Shown here: positions 59,434-64,000 of the stretch, one piece after another
How positions within the stretch are numbered: position 1 is the stretch's first letter
Layout of the letters: every line of letters starts with the position of its first letter
Source: Cryobacterium luteum
Lineage (GTDB): Bacteria; Actinomycetota; Actinomycetes; Actinomycetales; Microbacteriaceae
DNA: 64,000 nt
Assembly: GCF_900110125.1 (NCBI RefSeq)
Contig: NZ_FOCN01000001.1
Span: 62,001-126,000, forward strand
Direction of reading: 5' to 3'
Program-made: the position numbers and the translations under genes
Notes under the pieces: model-generated
What the model was told of the DNA's origin: nothing
The model's input: only the letters and a program-made list of their open reading frames with translations
Database searches by the model: none

Positions 59434-60312
59434 ATGAGCACTTCCGGACCGGCCCGCCCACCCAAAAAAGACCGCCGCGAGGAAGCCCGTGAGCACGCCC
59501 GGTTGATGCGGGCCGAGCAGGTCAAACGGGAGTCCCGCCGTCGTCTCTTTCTGCGCGGCGGCATCGGCATCGGGCTGCTCGCCGTGGTCGCCATCGTCAC
59601 CCTCGTCATCGTCAACACCGTGAACGCACCGACCGCGCCGGGACCGGCGAACATGGCCAGCGACGGCATTCTGCTCGGCAGCGACGGCACGACGGTCTCC
59701 GCCGCCTCGACGCCCGCCCTCGAAGCGGATGCCGACCCGACCGCCACGGACCAGACGGCACTCGCCGATACGGCCAACATTGTGATGTACGTCGACTACC
59801 TCTGCCCCATCTGCGGCGATTTCGAAAACACCAACGGCGAGCAGATCACGAGCTGGGTCACCGCCGGCAACGCAACGGTCGAGGTACACCCGATCTCGAT
59901 TCTCGACCGACTGTCGTCGGGCACCAAGTACGCCACCCGAGCTGCCAACGCCGCCGCCTGCGTCGCCAACTACGAACCGAACAAATTTCTCGACTTCAAC
60001 ACCGCGATGTTCGCCCAGCAGCCCGCCGAGAATTCGAGCGGACTGAGCGATGCCGAACTGGCCAGCCTGGTCGAGGCGGCCGGGGTGACCGAGACCGAGG
60101 TTGCGAGCTGCATCACCGACCAGACCTACTCGGGCTGGGTTGACGCGTCGACGCAACGCGCGCTCGACGGGCCCATCCCCAACTCCGACATTAAGCAGGT
60201 CAAGGGAACCCCGACCATTTTGGTCAATGGCGCGAGCTACACCGGCTCCTTCACCGATGCCGCCGCGTTCGAAGCATTCGTCACCGCGCAGATGACCACC
60301 GCCGGCGAGTAG
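59434..60312 (+). CDS. DsbA-like thioredoxin-fold membrane-anchored protein
   Basis: A 292-residue protein: charged cytoplasmic head (PPKKDRREEAREHARLMRAE), one membrane helix at about 44-62, and an extracytoplasmic thioredoxin fold with active site CPIC at 124-127 (YVDYLCPICGDFENTN). A cis-Pro loop follows (VKGTPTILVNGAS). It matches actinobacterial DsbA/mycobacterial-type disulfide proteins that oxidise or isomerise exported proteins. Start ATG 59434; a GTG at 59422 is also possible. It ends convergent to crcB. Confidence 0.88.
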   Translation: MSTSGPARPPKKDRREEAREHARLMRAEQVKRESRRRLFLRGGIGIGLLAVVAIVTLVIVNTVNAPTAPGPANMASDGILLGSDGTTVSAASTPALEADADPTATDQTALADTANIVMYVDYLCPICGDFENTNGEQITSWVTAGNATVEVHPISILDRLSSGTKYATRAANAAACVANYEPNKFLDFNTAMFAQQPAENSSGLSDAELASLVEAAGVTETEVASCITDQTYSGWVDASTQRALDGPIPNSDIKQVKGTPTILVNGASYTGSFTDAAAFEAFVTAQMTTAGE

Positions 60313-60338
60313 TCGCCGTCCACGCCCCATTTTATTGA

Positions 60339-60387
60339 CCGGGCCCGGGCCCGGAAACTGGGACCATGATCAATCATGGTCCCAGTT
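60339..60387. repeat. GGGCCC palindromic element, copy 3
   Basis: CCGGGCCCGGGCCCGG (60339-60354) is followed by an almost perfect inverted repeat AACTGGGACCATGAT (60356-60370) / ATCATGGTCCCAGTT (60373-60387) with a 2-base loop. The first palindrome matches 35905-35920, and the next words (CGGAAACTGGGACCATGAT vs CGGAAAGCGGGACCACGAT) are also alike, so the two loci share more than the core. It lies between convergent DsbA-like and crcB genes. Confidence 0.88.
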
Positions 60388-60505
60388 GCGCAACCTGGGC
60401 CCAGCGCAAGCTGAGCCCGGCGCAACCTGGGCCCGGCGCAACCTGGGCCCAGCGCAACCTGGGCCCAGCGCGACCTGGGCCCAGCGCGACCTGGGCCCAG
60501 CGCGA
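60388..60505. repeat. 16-bp tandem array GCGCAACCTGGGCCCA
   Basis: About seven consecutive 16-bp units (GCGCAACCTGGGCCCA with A/G, C/G and CAAG variants), the last ones reading GCGCGACCTGGGCCCA. Every unit carries GGGCCC or a near match. The array runs directly from the palindromes at 60339-60387 to the crcB stop codon. There are no spacers, so it is not CRISPR. Confidence 0.9.
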
Positions 60506-60886
60506 CTACCCCAGCGCGAGCCCGATCCACAGACCGAGCGCCGCCGCAGCAACGGATGCGACCAGCATGCCGACACCGTTGGCCAGCGCGGTCAGGTAGC
60601 GGTGTGCCTGCGCCAGCCGCACGGTTTCGAAACTGGCCGTGCTGAACGTCGTATACCCGCCGAGCAGGCCGACACCGAGCACGAGGCTCCACTCCGGTGC
60701 AACCAGGTGGTTCAGGGCCAGACCGGTGATGAGTCCGAGCAGCAGCGAGCCGCTCACGTTGATGATCGTGGTGCCGTAGGGGAACGCCCCACCGAGGCGT
60801 GCCCGCACGAAACCGTCTAGAGCAAAGCGGGCAGCCGCGCCCACGCCGCCAGCGGCAGCGACACCCAGGAACAGGAGTGGAGTCAT
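60506..60886 (-). CDS. crcB: CrcB/Fluc fluoride channel, downstream copy
   Basis: A 126-residue four-helix membrane protein that exports fluoride as a dual-topology dimer. Motifs: GGVGAAARFALDGFV, FPYGTTIINVSGSLLLGLITG (with the polar Asn track), and LLGGYTTFSTASFETVRL (the phenylalanine box and Ser/Thr track). ATG 60886 overlaps the upstream crcB stop (ATGA). Two adjacent crcB genes, as here, usually encode partners of a heterodimer. Confidence 0.93.
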   Translation of the reverse strand: MTPLLFLGVAAAGGVGAAARFALDGFVRARLGGAFPYGTTIINVSGSLLLGLITGLALNHLVAPEWSLVLGVGLLGGYTTFSTASFETVRLAQAHRYLTALANGVGMLVASVAAAALGLWIGLALG

Positions 60887-61326
60887 CTGTTCTGCCCCCG
60901 AGCGGATTCCCGGTGCAGCGCCGCCGCCAGCACAACACCCAGCCAGGTGGCGAGGCCGCCGAGCAGAACCGTGCCCAAAGCGTAGGCCACGGCACGCTGA
61001 ATCTCCCCGCCCTGCAGCAGCAGGGCGCTGTCGGAGGCGAGGGCACTGTAGGTCGTGAATCCGCCGAGCAGTCCGGTGCCGAGCAGCAGGCGCAGGCGGC
61101 GGCGACCGGCGGCGTCGGCTCCGCGACGCACGAGGGCCTCGAGCAGCAGCCCGAGCAGCAGGGCGCCGACCAGGTTGATGCCGAGGGTGATCAGCGGCAG
61201 GCCGGTGCCGGCCGGCAGCAGCAGGCCGAGGCCTTCGCGCAGGGCGGTTCCGGCGGTTCCGCCGACAAAGACAAGGCCGAGATAACGCCAGGTGAAGTGC
61301 GCAGGCCGCGGTGTGATCGTGTCGAT
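60883..61326 (-). CDS. crcB: CrcB/Fluc fluoride channel, upstream copy with no canonical start
   Basis: The frame encodes a complete CrcB: TWRYLGLVFVGGTAGTALRE, LITLGINLVGALLLGLLLEA and LLGGFTTYSALASDSALLL. But between the upstream in-frame TGA and the conserved region there is no ATG, GTG, TTG or CTG. The first plausible codon is ATC (61326-61324), 5 bases after an AGGTG. A GTG lies just upstream in another frame (61333), so a one-base insertion in GTGAACAATC would explain it. Either an ATC start, a recent frameshift, or a base error. The given start is provisional. The stop overlaps the downstream crcB. Confidence 0.75.
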   Translation of the reverse strand: MDTITPRPAHFTWRYLGLVFVGGTAGTALREGLGLLLPAGTGLPLITLGINLVGALLLGLLLEALVRRGADAAGRRRLRLLLGTGLLGGFTTYSALASDSALLLQGGEIQRAVAYALGTVLLGGLATWLGVVLAAALHRESARGQNR

Positions 61327-61338
61327 TGTTCACCTACC

Positions 61339-61395
61339 CGCGGAATCACCAGTAGGGACGAAGCGGATGCTCCGGCGGGATCCATCGCCGTGGCC
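61339..61395 (-). ncRNA. Candidate fluoride (crcB) riboswitch
   Basis: Reading the minus strand, GGCGATGGATCCCGCC (GGCG/CGCC stem with a GATGG-containing loop) is followed by ATCCGCTTCG and then CTGGTGATTCCGCGG. The fluoride riboswitch has a GG-G-GATGG...CC-CC hairpin, an AACCGC segment and a CTGATG..CC 3' segment in this order and size. Two positions deviate (ATCCGC, CTGGTG). It lies 13 bases upstream of the crcB frame, exactly where such switches occur. Called from motif resemblance only. Confidence 0.5.
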
Positions 61396-61408
61396 AGAAT
61401 ACACCGCC

Positions 61409-61909
61409 CTATTCCGTCGACTCCCAGGGCAGTTCATCACGGAAGGCCACCGGGGCCAGCGGAATGACCACGACCGGCCGATGCTGCCGGTGCGCGAGGT
61501 GCACCGCAACGGAACCGCCAAGGAATTGCTGCACGGTGGCCCTCACACCCCGCTCGCGGGTGCCGACCACGATCATGGCAGCATCGAGCGTGTCGGCGAG
61601 GTGGGCAAGGGCCCGAGCCGGATCTCCGGCCACGGCGCGGGTGGACCAGGCCAGGGTGCGCCCCACGAGCAGGGTCGTCAGGTGAGCGCGCAGGGAAACC
61701 GGAAAGCCCTCATCATCGAGGTCGAGCAGGTCGGGATCGACCGGCAGCGACAGGATGCTGCCGTCAGCGAACTCGTCGACGACGTAGCGGCCCGGCTCCA
61801 CCGTGGCGCAGACCAATTCGGCGTGAAACCGATCCGCGAAGGCGGCCGCCTCCACGACGACCGCGTCGGGCTGGCCCAGCTTCACTCCGACGATCACGTA
61901 GGTGCTCAC
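61409..61909 (-). CDS. Universal stress protein (UspA-like)
   Basis: A 166-residue single USP domain. The start reads TYVIVGVKLGQPDAVVVEAA, and the ATP-binding signature is visible as VVGTRERGVRATVQQFLGGS followed by HRQHRPVVVIPL (G2xG9xG(S) pattern). GTG 61909 is preceded by AAGGAG. It lies upstream of the crcB pair on the same strand; the candidate riboswitch starts just after its stop. Confidence 0.85.
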   Translation of the reverse strand: MSTYVIVGVKLGQPDAVVVEAAAFADRFHAELVCATVEPGRYVVDEFADGSILSLPVDPDLLDLDDEGFPVSLRAHLTTLLVGRTLAWSTRAVAGDPARALAHLADTLDAAMIVVGTRERGVRATVQQFLGGSVAVHLAHRQHRPVVVIPLAPVAFRDELPWESTE

Positions 61910-61998
61910 GAGGAGCTCCTTTCCGCCTCACGGCTGCGGTATTAGCTTGGCCGCTTTCCTGGCCCACGGCTAGTGCCGCCGCGCGAGTGTCGCCCGGG

Positions 61999-62352
61999 TC
62001 ACACTCCCGCGAGCACCCCGGCGACGGAGCTCAGGGAGCCGGGCACGAGGCTGTAATACGACCAGGTGCCGCGTTTGGCGCGGGTCAGAAACCCGGAGTC
62101 GACGAGTACCTTGAGGTGGTGTGAGATGGTCGGCTGACTCAGGGTGAGCTGATCGGTCAGGTCGCAGACGCAGGCTTCCTGATCGGCGTGGGCGGAGACG
62201 ATCGAGATGATGCGCAACCGGGCCGGGTCGGCGAGGGCTTTGAGTGAGCGGGCGAGGGTGTCGGCGCTCTCCGGGGCAATGGCCGCTCGGGCCAGCGGTG
62301 AGGAGCAAGCATCCGCTGTAATGTCGGTCAGCGGCAGCTGGGTAAACGTCAC
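61999..62352 (-). CDS. arsR: ArsR-family arsenic-responsive repressor
   Basis: A 117-residue winged-helix repressor. The metalloid site is ACVCDL (Cys61, Cys63) at the start of the recognition region, then LTLSQPTISHHLKVLVDSGF (DNA-recognition helix) and RAKRGTWSYYSLVP (wing). Arsenite binding releases DNA. GTG 62352 has AAGGAG upstream. Divergent from acr3-arsC, with the operator between. Confidence 0.93.
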   Translation of the reverse strand: MTFTQLPLTDITADACSSPLARAAIAPESADTLARSLKALADPARLRIISIVSAHADQEACVCDLTDQLTLSQPTISHHLKVLVDSGFLTRAKRGTWSYYSLVPGSLSSVAGVLAGV

Positions 62353-62370
62353 GTGAACACACTCTCCTTA

Positions 62371-62424
62371 GATTGACATTGGTCGATGCAATGATCTACC
62401 GTAGGCATCGACACCGATCAATGT
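62371..62424. promoter_or_regulatory. ArsR operator and acr3 promoter region
   Basis: ATTGACATTGGTCGATGC (62372-62389) and GCATCGACACCGATCAAT (62405-62422) form an imperfect inverted repeat with matching ends. TTGACA at 62373-62378 and TACCGT 18 bases later make a plausible plus-strand promoter for acr3, covered by the dyad. This fits repression by ArsR of both directions. Confidence 0.6.
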
Positions 62425-62459
62425 TACCGCGACTCGCTGTTACAAAACTTTGGAGATTC

Positions 62460-63563
62460 GTGAGCATTACGGCACCCGCCCCCACCCGTCTCAGCGCGCT
62501 GGATCGACTGTTGCCGGTCTGGATCCTCGCCGCCATGGGCCTCGGCCTGCTGCTCGCCGTGTTCGTGCCGGCCGTCGGCGACCTGCTGCACTTGTGGACG
62601 ATCGGGTCGATCAGCGTACCGATCGCCATCGGGCTGCTCGTCATGATGTATCCGGTGCTCGCCAAGGTTCGCTACACGGATGCCCGCGCCGTCGCCTCCG
62701 ACAAGCGCCTGCTGGTCTCCTCCCTGCTGCTGAACTGGCTGGTGGGACCGGCACTTATGTTCACCCTGGCCTGGATCTTTCTGCCCGACCTGCCGGAATA
62801 CCGCACCGGCCTCATCATCGTCGGCCTCGCCCGGTGCATTGCCATGGTGCTGATCTGGAACGACCTGGCCTGCGGCGACCGCGAAGCCGCCGCCTTTCTC
62901 GTGGCCGTGAACTCGGTGTTCCAGGTCGTGGCGTTCGGCGCCCTCGGCTGGTTCTACCTGCAGGTGCTGCCGGCCTGGCTCGGCCTGCCCACCACGAGCG
63001 CCGAGTTCTCGATCTGGGCGATCACCGCGAGCGTTCTGGTGTTCCTGGGTATTCCGCTGCTGGCCGGCTACCTGTCGCGGCGCATCGGCGAGGCTCAGCG
63101 CGGCCGGGAGTGGTACGAGGCGCGTTTTCTGCCCCGAGTCGGCCCGTTCGCGCTCTGGGGTCTGCTGTTCACGATCGTGATGCTCTTCGCACTGCAGGGG
63201 CAGCAGGTCATTGACCACCCCGGTGACGTCGCCCGCATCGCGCTGCCGATGCTGGTCTACTTCGCGGTCATGTTCCTGGTCGGCTTTCTCACCGGGCGCC
63301 TGCTGCGCATGACCTACGAGCGCACCACGACGCTCGCCTTCACCGCAGCCGGCAACAACTTCGAGCTCGCCATCGCCGTCGCGATCGGCACCTTCGGCGC
63401 GCTCAGCGGCCAGGCTCTGGCCGGCATCGTCGGGCCGCTCATCGAGGTTCCCGCCCTGATCGCGCTCGTCTACGTCGCGCTCTGGCTGAAGCCCCGCCTG
63501 TTCCCCGAGCGGATGCCGCCGGCCGACGCGCCGACGCCCGCCGCCGCATCCGCTCTCGTCTAA
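62460..63563 (+). CDS. acr3: ACR3-type arsenite efflux transporter
   Basis: A 367-residue, ten-helix arsenite exporter. The ACR3 signature with its essential Cys is visible: IIVGLARCIAMVLIWNDLACGD, plus LAFTAAGNNFELAIAVAIGTFG and GPLIEVPALIALVYVALWLK. GTG 62460 is preceded by TTTGGAG and fits the family N-terminus (VSITAPAPTRLSALDRLLPV). Followed by arsC after 15 bases; together they confer arsenate and arsenite resistance under ArsR control. Confidence 0.94.
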   Translation: MSITAPAPTRLSALDRLLPVWILAAMGLGLLLAVFVPAVGDLLHLWTIGSISVPIAIGLLVMMYPVLAKVRYTDARAVASDKRLLVSSLLLNWLVGPALMFTLAWIFLPDLPEYRTGLIIVGLARCIAMVLIWNDLACGDREAAAFLVAVNSVFQVVAFGALGWFYLQVLPAWLGLPTTSAEFSIWAITASVLVFLGIPLLAGYLSRRIGEAQRGREWYEARFLPRVGPFALWGLLFTIVMLFALQGQQVIDHPGDVARIALPMLVYFAVMFLVGFLTGRLLRMTYERTTTLAFTAAGNNFELAIAVAIGTFGALSGQALAGIVGPLIEVPALIALVYVALWLKPRLFPERMPPADAPTPAAASALV

Positions 63564-63578
63564 AGAAAGAAGCTCGAC

Positions 63579-63977
63579 ATGAAACCCTCCGTACTGTTCG
63601 TCTGCGTGCACAACGCCGGACGCTCGCAGATGGCCGCCGGCTTTCTGACCGCCCTGTCGCAGGGTCGGGTCGAGGTACTCTCGGCCGGCTCCGAACCGAA
63701 AGATCAGATCAACCCGGTCGCGATCGCTGCGATGGCTGAAGAGGGCATCGACATCGCCGGCAACGTGCCGAAGATCCTCACGACCGAGGCGGTCAAACAG
63801 TCCGACGTCGTGATCACCATGGGCTGCGGCGACGCCTGCCCCATCTTTCCGGGCAAGCGCTACGAGGACTGGAAGCTCGACGACCCGGCCGGTCAGGGCA
63901 TCGAAAGCGTGCGCCCCATTCGCGACGAGATCAAGGCGCGCATCGAAGCGCTCCTCGCCGAGATTCTGCCGGCCTGA
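63579..63977 (+). CDS. arsC: Arsenate reductase, low-molecular-weight phosphatase type
   Basis: A 132-residue reductase. The anion loop CVHNAGRS begins at Cys9, and the second pair lies in MGCGDACP (Cys83, Cys87), matching thioredoxin- or mycothiol-linked ArsC of the LMW-phosphatase family. DDPAGQGIESVRPIRDEI contains the Asp-Pro general acid. AAAGAAAG precedes the ATG. Produces arsenite for export by Acr3. Confidence 0.95.
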   Translation: MKPSVLFVCVHNAGRSQMAAGFLTALSQGRVEVLSAGSEPKDQINPVAIAAMAEEGIDIAGNVPKILTTEAVKQSDVVITMGCGDACPIFPGKRYEDWKLDDPAGQGIESVRPIRDEIKARIEALLAEILPA

Positions 63978-64000
63978 TGCTTCCCGGCCTGAGCTACCCC

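Noticed and set aside
60388-60505. Possible CRISPR array
   Set aside because: Units are contiguous 16-mers without spacers and no cas genes are present.

Overview
The window is GC-rich, tightly packed DNA with frequent GTG starts and 4-base ATGA/GTGA overlaps between genes. This points to an actinobacterium, and gene content and style suggest the Microbacteriaceae (Cryobacterium/Leifsonia-like). That placement is inference, since no rRNA or tRNA gene is present. A 7-mer, CGGATGC/GCATCCG, recurs about 70 times on both strands and looks like a lineage signature.

Layout. (1) 1-5521: end of a type VII (ESX-like) secretion locus: the tail of EccD, a MinD-like protein, full-length EccC, and a second MinD-like protein. 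(2) 5623-16138: a DinB-like protein, then the molybdenum block: modABC with a small HTH-Mop regulator on the minus strand, and moeB-rhodanese, moeA, moaC, mobA, DUF6457 and moaD on the plus strand, with moaE and mog/moaB on the minus strand. (3) 16416-27663: nitrate respiration: narK, a 41-residue zinc-ribbon protein, an FAD reductase, DUF488, narGHJI and a regulator with a SufR-like cysteine signature. The molybdenum genes supply the cofactor of NarG. (4) 27806-32038: a two-subunit E1 plus E2 2-oxoacid (pyruvate) dehydrogenase followed by a second SufR-like regulator. (5) 32035-38674: an SH3-like orphan domain, KtrA/KtrB potassium uptake, a membrane protein, a PAP2 phosphatase, an MFS exporter and a ROK protein. 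(6) 38782-43823: NAD-dependent epimerase, xylose isomerase, a deletion scar of xylulokinase, a ROK regulator and an IS1595-type transposase. (7) 44073-59261: a secreted sugar dehydrogenase, a Tat-exported TIM-barrel protein, then a seven-gene minus-strand operon (sugar-type ABC ATPase, permease, TfdB-like flavin monooxygenase, eboC, eboA, eboB, eboF). Divergent from it are the binding lipoprotein, a Gfo/Idh/MocA oxidoreductase and a TIM-barrel isomerase. (8) 59434-63977: a DsbA-like protein, paired crcB fluoride channels behind a candidate fluoride riboswitch, a universal stress protein, and an arsR / acr3-arsC resistance locus.

Between genes lies a striking set of inverted-repeat elements. 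Some have nearly identical outer arms around unrelated loops that hold their own hairpin (families A and B, found side by side twice). Others are long GGGCCC-based perfect palindromes and a 16-bp tandem array. In-frame tandem repeats also occur inside several genes.

The strongest leads are the ebo genes translationally coupled to an ABC importer and monooxygenase, the pair of Fe-S-type regulators bracketing the dehydrogenase genes beside narGHJI, and the two intergenic repeat classes.
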